A stretch of 64,000 nt of DNA from contig JADGQU010000001.1 in the NCBI GenBank assembly GCA_017881545.1, positions 41,511 through 105,510 on the forward strand, in the 5' to 3' direction. The stretch comes from Gemmatimonadaceae bacterium. GTDB lineage: Bacteria; Gemmatimonadota; Gemmatimonadetes; Gemmatimonadales; Gemmatimonadaceae. The translations under genes and the position numbers were made by a program. The notes under the pieces were generated by a model that had not been told where the DNA came from, searched no databases, and saw nothing but the letters and a program-made list of their open reading frames with translations. Shown one piece after another: positions 41,596 to 51,200 of the stretch. Every line of letters starts with the position of its first letter. Positions within the stretch are counted from its first letter, which is position 1.

Positions 41596-42012
41596 TCATG
41601 CACGTCTGGTTTTGCGCCCGCGCGACGTGGGATGGCGCTTACCGGCGTTCGATTCGGTGGCTGTCGTTTTGATCTCATGATTGTCGAGCGGAATCCACCG
41701 TTCGGCCCAGTTGCCGATCTCTCGCAGCGCATCCTGGAGCTCGCGTCCTTTGGGGGTCAGCGCGTACTCAACGCGCACAGGACTATCCGGGATCACAACC
41801 CGGACTACCAGACCCTCTTCCTCGAGCGAACGAAGCCGCTCCGACAGCATTCGATCGGTGATGTCGGGAATCGCGCCTTTGACGGCCGCGTAGCGTGTTT
41901 TCCCCTGGAGCAGGGTCTGGAGGATGGCGCCTGTCCAACGGCTGCCGATGAGCTCGATGGCCCGGTGGAAGCGGGAGCAGACCTGGGCCGTATGTGGGGA
42001 AGAATCGGGCAT
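41596..42012 (-). CDS. HxlR-family winged-helix regulator
   Basis: 138 residues. VCSRFHRAIELIGSRWTGAI is the HxlR start, followed by ILQTLLQGKTRYAAVKGAI, the recognition helix LSERLRSLEEEGLVVR and the wing VRVEYALTPKGRELQD. A Cys lies where redox or electrophile-sensing HxlR regulators (for example HypR, YodB) have theirs. The Arg/Lys-rich C-terminal tail is an addition. It is divergent from yceI, and the palindromic operator between them overlaps both promoters, so it probably represses yceI and itself. Confidence 0.9.
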   Translation of the reverse strand: MPDSSPHTAQVCSRFHRAIELIGSRWTGAILQTLLQGKTRYAAVKGAIPDITDRMLSERLRSLEEEGLVVRVVIPDSPVRVEYALTPKGRELQDALREIGNWAERWIPLDNHEIKTTATESNAGKRHPTSRGRKTRRA

Positions 42013-42037
42013 GAAGGAAGTTTACGAATGTGGCTGC

Positions 42038-42087
42038 TTGACACAACTTACTTACTAAAGTATACTAGCATACTCATAGTAAGTCCA
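42038..42087. promoter_or_regulatory. Divergent promoter and operator between HxlR gene and yceI
   Basis: Plus strand: TTGACA (42038-42043), 17 bp, TATACT (42061-42066), a near-perfect promoter for yceI. The -10 lies in the palindrome AGTATACT (42059-42066), so the minus strand reads TATACT too, with TGGACT 17 bp upstream (42087-42082). An 8-bp inverted repeat ACTTACTA/TAGTAAGT (42050-42057 and 42077-42084) brackets it, with a nested AGTAT/ATACT repeat inside. It is well placed for a dimeric repressor. Confidence 0.75.
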
Positions 42088-42153
42088 GAGCTGTGGGCCA
42101 ATCAATGAAAGGCTCAACTGACTCAAACCGCGCAAGATTCGAGAGGAAAAGCG

Positions 42154-42717
42154 ATGACCGCAACAGCACAGCCGGCTCCGGCAGCCGGAGCCAAGACAGC
42201 ATGGAAGCTCGACCCGACCCACAGCATAGTCGAGTTTTCCGCCAAGCACCTGATGATCACGACCGTGAAGGGACGTATCAGCGATGTCGAAGGCACGATC
42301 TACACGAACGAAACGGATCCGAAGAGTTCTTCGGTTGAAGCGACTCTGAAAGCGACGAGCATCGACACGCGGACGGATCAGCGGGACCAGCACCTGCGGT
42401 CGGCCGATTTTCTGAACGTCGAGAAGTATCCGGAGATCAGATTTCGGAGCACGCGTATCGAAGGTGGGAAAGAGGAGTTCAAGCTCACCGGCGATCTCAC
42501 GATTCGCGATGTGACCAAGCCGATCACTCTCGATGTCCAGTTCGAGGGCCAGACGAAGGATCCGTGGGGTGGGCAGCGCGTGGGATTCAGCGCGAAGGGT
42601 AAGATCGATCGAAGAGATTGGGGTCTGACCTGGAACCAGGCGCTGGAGGCAGGCGGTGTGGTGGTAGGGAATGACATCAAGATCGAACTCGAGGTTCAGG
42701 CCGTCAGGGTGGACTAA
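42154..42717 (+). CDS. YceI-family polyisoprenoid-binding-like protein
   Basis: 187 residues. TAWKLDPTHSIVEFSAKHLM, VEGTIYTNET, LRSADFLNVEKYPEIRFRST and KPITLDVQFEG are the YceI beta-barrel pattern, a lipocalin-like fold that binds isoprenoid chains. Most YceI proteins are periplasmic, but here the N-terminus (MTATAQPAPAAGAKTAW) lacks a signal peptide, so a cytosolic location is likely. The 5' leader is about 80 nt. It is controlled by the divergent HxlR-type repressor, a pairing common in bacteria. Confidence 0.93.
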   Translation: MTATAQPAPAAGAKTAWKLDPTHSIVEFSAKHLMITTVKGRISDVEGTIYTNETDPKSSSVEATLKATSIDTRTDQRDQHLRSADFLNVEKYPEIRFRSTRIEGGKEEFKLTGDLTIRDVTKPITLDVQFEGQTKDPWGGQRVGFSAKGKIDRRDWGLTWNQALEAGGVVVGNDIKIELEVQAVRVD

Positions 42718-42745
42718 AGAGTTTGCTGCGTTACATAAGGAACTA

Positions 42746-42786
42746 ACACAAAGCGGGTGCGCGGGTGCCGTGCACCCGCTTTGTGT
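42746..42786 (+). terminator. Hairpin after yceI
   Basis: A perfect 15-bp stem (ACACAAAGCGGGTGC at 42746-42760 with 42772-42786) and an 11-nt loop. The following bases GTTGGGGGG lack a T run, so it may end transcription inefficiently or protect the 3' end. Confidence 0.55.
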
Positions 42787-42892
42787 GTTGGGGGGTACTT
42801 TGAACCGCGAGTGTCTAAAGCAAGAGACACAAGGTGATCGACGCGAGGAGTGAGTTACCACGGTGAGCAGATCCTTTCTTCCGGAATAGCCT

Positions 42893-43819
42893 GTGACGAC
42901 GATTCGATTCCAGGTCCTGGCCGCGGGATTATTTCAGCTGGCGCAAGCCGGACCTGCTCGTCCGCCGCAATTAGTTAGACACGTATCAAACTCGTCAACG
43001 GAGGCCCAGCGTGATGTATTCGTAGTCGCGCACCAGGACGACTGGCAACTCTTCATGGGAGACGTCGTTGCGAAAAAGGTCAGGGCTGGTGACGCGGCGA
43101 CCTTCATCTATCTCACAGCCGGCGACGACGGGCGGGATTCTCTCTACTGGCAAACGCGTGAACGGGCAGCGCTACAATCGACGCGTCTCGTCATCGGCGC
43201 AAATTCGGCTGACTCCGCCGCCGTCAGGTGCTCGACCACAGAAGTGCTCGACCACTTCATTCGCAAATGCGTGATCGCCAATACCGAGTCCTACTTTCTC
43301 CGACTACCGGATGGGAAGAGAAATGGCGGTGGCTTCGCCCGTCATGACTATCAGAGCCTCAGGAAGCTTCGCGAGAAAAGAGTCACGGCCATAAACGCAA
43401 TCGACGGGAGTACCGGCTATCGGGGATGGGGAGATCTCATTGCCACCACGAACGCACTCGTCGGTTCGGAATCAGGCACCGCTGATATCGTAGTTCACGC
43501 GAGTGATCCGAGCATCGCCGCGAATCCGCACGACCACTTCGATCACCGAATGGCGGGACTCCTCGTGAATGATCTGCGCAAAAAGCAGAAATGGAACGCT
43601 CAGTACTACGTGGGCTACGCACTCGCGACGCGGGCCGCCAATCGATCAGCTGATCAGGCACGCGAGAAGACAGCGATCTTCCTGGCCTACGACAGGGAAA
43701 TGATGAAGGTCAACAAGGCGTGGAGCGCATACGGGGAGCATCCGGCGTTCTATTCCGAATGTATGCTTCGTACATATGCGCGGAAGGCCAGAGTTTCCGT
43801 ATCAGGGGTTCACCCGTAG
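42893..43819 (+). CDS. Exported PIG-L/LmbE-like deacetylase
   Basis: 308 residues from GTG 42893, a start chosen because it gives a signal-like N-terminus (RFQVLAAGLFQLAQAGPA). The family motif AHPDD appears as AHQDD (47-50), with a Gln for Pro; the second metal motif is NPHDHFDHRMAG. LTAGDDGRDS also fits. PIG-L proteins remove acetyl groups from N-acetylglucosaminyl lipids and similar sugars. It is followed after 40 bp by a putative outer-membrane protein gene. I cannot name the substrate. Confidence 0.85.
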   Translation: MTTIRFQVLAAGLFQLAQAGPARPPQLVRHVSNSSTEAQRDVFVVAHQDDWQLFMGDVVAKKVRAGDAATFIYLTAGDDGRDSLYWQTRERAALQSTRLVIGANSADSAAVRCSTTEVLDHFIRKCVIANTESYFLRLPDGKRNGGGFARHDYQSLRKLREKRVTAINAIDGSTGYRGWGDLIATTNALVGSESGTADIVVHASDPSIAANPHDHFDHRMAGLLVNDLRKKQKWNAQYYVGYALATRAANRSADQAREKTAIFLAYDREMMKVNKAWSAYGEHPAFYSECMLRTYARKARVSVSGVHP

Positions 43820-43859
43820 CTTAGTCGCTCACCACGAGTTTTTCCGAACAGGAGCAACA

Positions 43860-44723
43860 ATGGGTCGAGGTCTGTTCATCGGAGTGCTGCTTGTCGCCGG
43901 GTTTCGAGAAGCGACTGCGCAGTGCAGGGTAAAGATCGGCAGCAACGAAGGGAGACTCCTCGCTTTCTACACGGCGCCGATAGTGTTTTCCATGGCGACT
44001 GCTCCTGAGGTGCTCCCACCCGGCACCATCAGGATTGGCGCGGAGGCGGAATACATTCCAAAACCAAACTCCGCTATCGAGCAGACAGGGCTGTGCTTCA
44101 CCCAGAAGAGCGAGCAGACTTCGCTCTCTCCCGTGTTCGGGCGGCCCAGGATCACGGTCGGCGGTCCATTCGGCTTTTCCCTCGAGGCCGCATACCTTCC
44201 TCCAGTAACGATCGCGCGAGCTACGCCAAATCTCTTCAGCTTTGCCGTCTCGCGAACCCACCATGTCGCGCGCGGTCCCCTTTCCAATGGAACGACCCTC
44301 ATGCTTCGGGTGCATGGCACCTTCGGAAACGTCAAAGGCGCAATAACCTGCTCCCAGTCGCAGCTTCAGCAGGCGTCGTCCATCATGCCCTGTTACGGCA
44401 CGCGTCCATCGAAGGACACATTCCATCCCGACATGTTCGGGGGCGAAGTTGCCGCAGGGTTTGCCCCGGGGGTCCGCGGGATCTCATTCTACGGTGGCGC
44501 GGGCATAAACAGAATCGACCCCCACTTCCAGGTCGGGTTCACCGACCTGAACGGTACGCTCGACAGGACCCAGGTCGAGCTCGACAAGCCTGCCTACCGT
44601 GCCGCGATCTTTGGGGGCGTCACCGCTGTCCTTCGGCAGGTTTTGGATGTTGGAGCCCAGATCTATTCGGTACCATCCGACGCTACTCTGTTCCGGCTGA
44701 TGGGGGGCGTCCGAATTCGTTAG
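43860..44723 (+). CDS. Putative outer-membrane or secreted beta-rich protein
   Basis: 287 residues from ATG 43860 behind AGGAGC; an earlier in-frame start at 43776 would overlap the preceding gene. Signal peptide (GRGLFIGVLLVAGFREATAQ). The rest alternates aromatic and polar residues with many Gly, Thr and Phe (RITVGGPFGFSLEAAYLPPV, GISFYGGAGINRIDPHFQVG), ending MGGVRIR, which suggests an outer-membrane beta-barrel. I do not recognise the family. Two cysteine-containing loops, GLCFTQKSEQ and ITCSQSQ, could form a disulphide. Confidence 0.6.
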   Translation: MGRGLFIGVLLVAGFREATAQCRVKIGSNEGRLLAFYTAPIVFSMATAPEVLPPGTIRIGAEAEYIPKPNSAIEQTGLCFTQKSEQTSLSPVFGRPRITVGGPFGFSLEAAYLPPVTIARATPNLFSFAVSRTHHVARGPLSNGTTLMLRVHGTFGNVKGAITCSQSQLQQASSIMPCYGTRPSKDTFHPDMFGGEVAAGFAPGVRGISFYGGAGINRIDPHFQVGFTDLNGTLDRTQVELDKPAYRAAIFGGVTAVLRQVLDVGAQIYSVPSDATLFRLMGGVRIR

Positions 44724-44882
44724 GCCCCGCCACAGTGGGGCAACGGCAAGTCATGCGTCGAGAATTGTCTCGAGAATGTCAGGATCCGTGGGAATGGTGA
44801 AGGCCCGAAGCCTGTGCGGCTCACGCGATTGATAATCTCTGGCGCCCGGCCAAAGCATCGCTTAGATATTCCCCAGGAACAA

Positions 44883-45218
44883 ATGTCCACCTTTCGCAAA
44901 CAAGTGAAGGAGTGGGGAAAAACCATTGCCCAACCATCTGTGAGCCGACTGTCAGAGAGCACCATGAATGAGCTGCGGACAGCGCTTACGGAACAGCTCA
45001 AACAGCCCGACGGTCCGACGCCGGAGATCGCAGATATTCTAAAAAAAATCAGCAGGGAGGCGCGCCAGAACAACATTCCTCCCGAAGAGCTCATTGTAAT
45101 TTTCAAGGAGCTGTGGAACTCCCTCGCCGAATCATTGCGCCCGCAGAATGCGGATCAATACGAACGCGTCCGCCAACGCCTGGTGACTCTCTGCATCCAG
45201 GCGTATTACGCCGAGTAG
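44883..45218 (+). CDS. Small helical protein of unknown function
   Basis: 111 residues from ATG 44883 (AGGAACAA upstream); the in-frame start at 44814 is less likely. Almost entirely predicted helix and rich in charged residues: FRKQVKEWGKTIAQPSVSRL, then LTEQLKQPDGPTPEIADILK, then LAESLRPQNADQYERVRQRL. It resembles a small signalling or binding protein but matches no family I know. It lies 68 bp before the giant glucan synthase gene on the same strand, so a shared transcript is possible. The 159 bp before it (44724-44882) contain no gene that I can support. Confidence 0.55.
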   Translation: MSTFRKQVKEWGKTIAQPSVSRLSESTMNELRTALTEQLKQPDGPTPEIADILKKISREARQNNIPPEELIVIFKELWNSLAESLRPQNADQYERVRQRLVTLCIQAYYAE

Positions 45219-45286
45219 ATAAAACGGGATATCTTGCGGGCGTGCCCCACCCGAGAGCGGCATACCTCTGGCGTTGAGTAAGTGAC

Positions 45287-48200
45287 GTGGCAACAGCAAT
45301 CCCGCCCAAGGCTCCAACAACAGTCCTGAGTCGTTTGTTCGGCCGTTCGCGAAACGGAGCTGGCGAAGAACTCGTCGGTCCGATTCGTGGCGAAGTGCTC
45401 GGCCTCGAAAGACTCGGCGAGCGCGCGCGAGCGGTGGCGCGCGGGCATCACCTGCTGCCGGCGCAGAAACAGCGAGGCGTGGGCCCACTTCTACTTCGTC
45501 TCGAGGACACGAGACAAGTTCTCGACCGCGTCTATCACGAGCTGAACAACGGCGCAGAGCGTGGCCTCGACATCAGCCCAGCGGGAGACTGGCTGCTGGA
45601 CAACTTCTACATCGTTCAGGAGCACATCAGGGAGATTCGAACAAATCTTCCCAAGGGGTACTACGAGGAGCTTCCCAAGCTCGCCACGGGATCGCTTGCC
45701 GGTTATCCGCGAGCCTACGAAGTGGCAATCGAGCTGATCGCGCACACGGAAGGCCACCTGGATCTCGACAACATCACGCTCTTCGTGCGCGAGTATCAGA
45801 CGGTAACTCAGCTACGCATGGGCGAGCTGTGGGCGATTCCGACGATGCTCCGGCTGGGTCTGGTCGAGAACATCCGGCGAATGGCGTTGCGTGTCGCAGC
45901 ACGCCTCCAGGAGGTAGAGTCCGCCGACCGAGCCGCCGCGACGCTACGCGAGGCAAGTGAAGAATCTTCGCGGGCTCTGGCGACAGCGCTCGCCGCCTTC
46001 GTCGACGATCATCCGCCGTTCACACCAACGTGGGTCGCGCGTTTCCTCCAGCAAGTCCGGTCTTACCAGACGAACTTCACGCCGCTGATCTGGCTCGAGC
46101 AGTGGATCGCGGAGGACGGACCGAGCGCGGAAGAGGCGGCGACGCGATCGAATCGCAGAGTGGCGCTGACGCAGGTAACGGTCGCGAACAGCATCACGAG
46201 TCTTCGCACCATCTCGAGGCTCGACTGGAAGGATTTCGTCGAATCCCAGAGCGCGACGGAAAAGCTTCTGCGCCAGGATCCGAGCGGCCACTATCCCTCG
46301 ATGACGTTCGGGACCCGCGATCACTACCGTCACGTCGTCGAGCACATCGCCAAGCGGGTCAAGCGGCCGGAAGACGAGATCGCGAGCGAAGTATTGGCGT
46401 TGGCGAAGCTCGCCGATCCGAGCGATGCGAGACACGCGCATGTCGGCTACTTCCTCGTGGACAGGGGGCGCCGGGTGCTCGAAGAGAAGGTCGGGTACAC
46501 TCCACCGCCCGGAGAGTGGCTGTATCGGTGGACACAGCGGCACCCCAACACGCTGTACTTCGGCGGGATAACGGTCTTCAGCATTCTCGCGCTGGCTGTG
46601 ATTCTGGAAGTTGTCGAGGGTGCATCGCTGCCGGTTCAGGCAATCATCGCACTCGTCGCGCTCATTCCGGCGAGCGAGATAGGAATCAGCGTCATCAACC
46701 AGCTCATAACGCTGCTAATGCCGCCGCGTCTCTTGTCCAAGCTCGAGTTGCGTGACGACGGGATTCCGGAAGGGTACATGACGGCGGTGGTAGTGCCGAC
46801 GCTCCTCGGAAGCGTGCACGGGGTCGAGGAAGCGCTCGAACACCTCGAGGTACAGTATCTCGCCAACCGCGACCCGAATCTACAATTCGCGATACTGAGC
46901 GATTTTACGGACTCGCCAACCGAGCACAGGCCGGACGATGAGGGGATTCTTGCGGCCGCTGCGGCGGGAATCAAGACTCTCAACGCGAGGTATGGGAACG
47001 CGGGTGATGATGTGTTTTTCCTCTTTCACCGTCCGAGACTCTGGAATCCGAAGCAGAACGTGTGGATGGGCTGGGAGAGGAAGCGTGGCAAGCTTGCCCA
47101 GTTCAACAAATTCCTGCGTGGGGGAGCGGGGGACGCGTTCACCACGATCATCGGCGATACGAGCAGGCTTGGGTTCGTCCGCTACGTCATAACGCTCGAC
47201 TCGGACACGGTGCTGCCGCGAGACGCGGCGCAGCTTCTCGTCGGAACGATCGCACATCCGCTCAACCGCGCGCACTACGATCCGAAGATCGGACGCATCA
47301 CCGAGGGGTATGGAATCGTTCAGCCGAGGGTCGGTGTGTCGCTTACCAGCGCACACAAATCCTACTTCGCGTCGATCCACTCGGGTCACCCGGGTGTCGA
47401 TCCTTACACGACCGCCGTATCCGATGTGTACCAGGATCTTTACGGTGAGGGCAGCTTCACCGGAAAGGGGATTTACGATGTCGATGCGTTCGAGGAAGCG
47501 ACGCACGGGAGATTCCCCGAGAACACGCTGCTCAGCCACGATCTGATCGAGGGAACGTGGACGCGCGCGGGACTGGCGACCGACATCCAAGTGTATGACG
47601 ACTATCCGGCGCGCTATCTGACGTTCACGCGTCGCAAGCATCGATGGATTCGCGGCGATTGGCAGCTTCTCGGATGGCTGAAGGGCACAGTTCCAGGTCC
47701 GGACGGACCGATGCAGAACCGCCTGTCCGCGATTTCGCACTGGAAGATTCTCGACAATCTGCGCCGAAGCCTGGTCGAGATCTTTCAGCTGTCGATGCTG
47801 ATCATCGGCTGGTTCCTGGTTCCGGGCTCCATCGTTCAGTGGACGGGAATCGTGCTGGTAGTGATCGCGTTCCCCTGGCTCTTCTCGTTGACGATCTCAC
47901 TGCTGCGGCCGCCGCGCGATCAGTCGTGGCTGGCGTACTACCTGGCGGTGGGGCGCGATGCCATCACGAACGGGCAACAGTTTGCCCTGGCTGTCGCTTT
48001 CCTCCCGCATCAGGCGGTCGTATCCGCCGACGGGATCGTCCGCACGCTGTACAGGCTGTTCATCAGCCATCGGAATCTTCTCGAGTGGCAAACCGCCTCC
48101 CAGGTCGAGCGCGCGCTCGGAGTCGGATCTCAGCGCGAAACCTGGCGCAAGATGTGGCCGGTTACCGCGTTGTGTCTGGTTCTGGGCACGCTCATCGGCT

Positions 48201-51200
48201 TTCACGTAACGGTCGGCGGCGGCCTGACCTCCGACCAGCGTTTTCTGTTCATCATGGGCACCCTGCCGTTGGTGCTCGCCTGGTTCGCAAGCCCAAGCAT
48301 CGCGTTCGCACTCAGCCGGCCGGCAATTCTCGGCGAGATCCATCTGACCGAGGCGGAGAGGCAGGCAGCGCTTCGATACGCAAAACTTCACTGGACGTAC
48401 TTCGAGAAGTTCGTGACGGAGGAGACGCACTGGCTCGCACCCGACAACTTCCAGGAGGATCCTGAGCCGGTCCTCGCGCTTCGCACGTCGCCGACCAACA
48501 TCGGGCTCCAGCTTCTCTCGACGGTGAGCGCGGTGGACCTGGGCTTCATCACCAGATCGGACATGATCGACCGGGTTGAGAAAGTTTTCCGCTCTCTCGA
48601 GCGGATGCGGCGCTTCCGTGGCCACTTCTTCAACTGGTACGACCTGAACGAGCTGCGGGTGCTCGAGCCGGGATACGTCTCGACGGTGGACAGCGGAAAC
48701 TTCGCCGGACACCTAATCGCGCTCAAGCAGGCCTGTTACGAGATGTTGAAGGATCCCGCGTGCTCTGATCTGGATGCAAAGCGGCTGAAGGCGATCGCGG
48801 AGCGGGCGCACGCCTACGCGGTGGAGATGGATTTCCGCTTTCTCTACGACACCAAGCGAAAGCTGTTCACCATCGGGTATCACATCGGCAGCAACACTGT
48901 CGACAACTCTTATTACGATCTGCTCGCCTCCGAGTCGCGGCTCGCGTCCTTTATCGCGATCGCGAAGGACGATGTCTCGGTCGATCACTGGTTCAGGCTG
49001 GGCCGCTCGCTCACCGCCGCCGCGGGGACTAGAACGCTGCTCTCCTGGAGCGGCAGCATGTTCGAGTACCTGATGCCGGCTCTGGTGATGCAGACCTTTC
49101 CTTTTACGCTGCTCGACCAGACGCACAAGGGAAGCGTGAGGCGGCAGATCGCCTATGGCGCGGAGCGTGGGGTGCCGTGGGGCGTGTCGGAATCCGCGTA
49201 CGCCGTACGCGACAGGTCGCACACTTACCAGTACCGTGGCTTTGGAGTTCCGGATCTCGCGCTCAAGCGCGGGTTGAGCAAGGAGCTCGTCATCGCGCCG
49301 TACGCGACGGTGCTGGCGATGCTGGTCGAGCCGCGGCAATCACTCAAGAATCTCACGACTCTCGAGGCGGAGGGTGCGCTCGGTCCCTACGGGTTCCGCG
49401 ACGCCCTGGACTACACCAGGCCGTCACCGGGCTCCCGGAAGACGATCGTGGCCACGTTCATGGCGCACCACATCGGGATGAGCATCGTCGCGCTCACCAA
49501 CGCGCTCAACCGGCAGATATGGCCGCGCCGCTTTCACCTCGATCCACTCGTGCGCTCGGCGGAGCTCGTGCTGCAGGAGAGGATCCCGCGCCGGCTCACG
49601 GTGCAGGATGTTCAAGGCGACGATGCCGCGAGGGTGCCGAGCGAGATGGAGAAACCGGCGGTGCGCGAGATCGAGACGCCGCACACCCCGCAGCCGGTTG
49701 TCGGGATCCTCGGCAACGTACCGTACACGACGCTGATCACGAATGCGGGCGGCGGATTCAGCCGTTACGGAAATCTCGCTGTTACCCGGTGGCGTCACGA
49801 CTCGACGCGCGACAACTACGGACAATGGTGCTACGTGAAGGACTTGAGCACGGGCCACGTCTGGTCGACCGCGCACCAACCATCGGGGACGGAGCCGCAG
49901 TGGTATCGCGTGTTGTTCGCGAGCGACCGCATCACGTTCATTCGTCGCGACGGCGACATCGATACCGTTACGGAAATTGCAGTCGCGTCCGACGATGCGG
50001 CGGAAGTACGGCGCGTGATGCTGACGAACAGGTCGCTGCAGCCGCGTGATATCGAGCTGACAAGTTACTCCGAGGTAGTGCTGGCGCCGCCTGATACCGA
50101 CCGTGGCCATCCCGCGTTCGCCAATCTTTTCGTGCAGACGGAATTCCTGGAAGGGAAGGCAGCTTTGCTGGCTACGCGGCGTTCGCGCTCGGCCACCGAG
50201 GCGGCGATCTGGTGCGCGCACGTGGTGGCGTGCGGACCGGAGCTCATGGGGAAGGTCACGTGCGAGACTGATCGCGCGAAATTCGTCGGCCGCGGACGGT
50301 CGGTGAGGAATGCGGAAGCGCTCGATGAAGGTGCGCAACTGACGGGAACGGTAGGCGCGGTGCTCGATCCGATCTTCTCGCTGCGCGTGAAGGTGCGGAT
50401 TCCACCCGGCGGATCGGCGCACGTTGCGTTCACGACGTTCGTCACGGAACAAAAAGAGCGCGCGATACAGCTGGCCGACCTGTATCACGATCCGTACAGC
50501 GCTCGGCGCGCCCTCGACCTGTCGTGGGCGCAGGCGCAGGCGGAGCTGCGTGATCTGGGGATCGCTCCCGCCGATGCGGCTCTGTACCAGGATCTCGCCG
50601 GCCACTTGATGTTCCCGCACCCGGGATTCCGGCCGGCGCAGAGCGCCGTCGAGGAGAACAAACTCGGACAACAGGCACTGTGGACCCTCGGCATCTCTGG
50701 CGACTGGCCGATTCTTCTCGCGACGATAGACAGCCCTGTCGGAATGCCGAGCGTGAGGCAGCTGCTGAGGACGCACCACTACTGGAGGCTCAAGGGAATC
50801 ACCTGCGACCTGGTGATTCTGAACGTGCATCCAGCGACGTACATGCAGGAGCTGAGCGACGAGCTGCTGGCAACGGCGATGGCGTCCAGCGAGGCGGGAC
50901 TGCTCGACCGACCGGGTGGGGTGTTCATCCGGCGAGCGGATCTCCTCAAGCCCGAAGACATCACGCTTCTCAAGGCAATGGCGCGCGTGCAGGTCAACTG
51001 CGACGGCCTGGGACTTGGAAACTTCCTCGAGTTCCCGGGAGTCGAGGACAGATATCCCCCCAAGCTCGAAATCATGAATCGCGACATCGTGCCTCTCGGC
51101 ACGGTGGCAATTCACGCAGAGACAGCTGATCCAGGCACCGGCCTCCAGTGCTTCAACGGACTCGGCGGATTCAACGAAGCCGGTGAGTATGAGATCCATC

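Noticed and set aside
44724..44745. GCCCC/GGGGC hairpin after the putative outer-membrane protein as a terminator
   Set aside because: Stem of only a few pairs and no T run.
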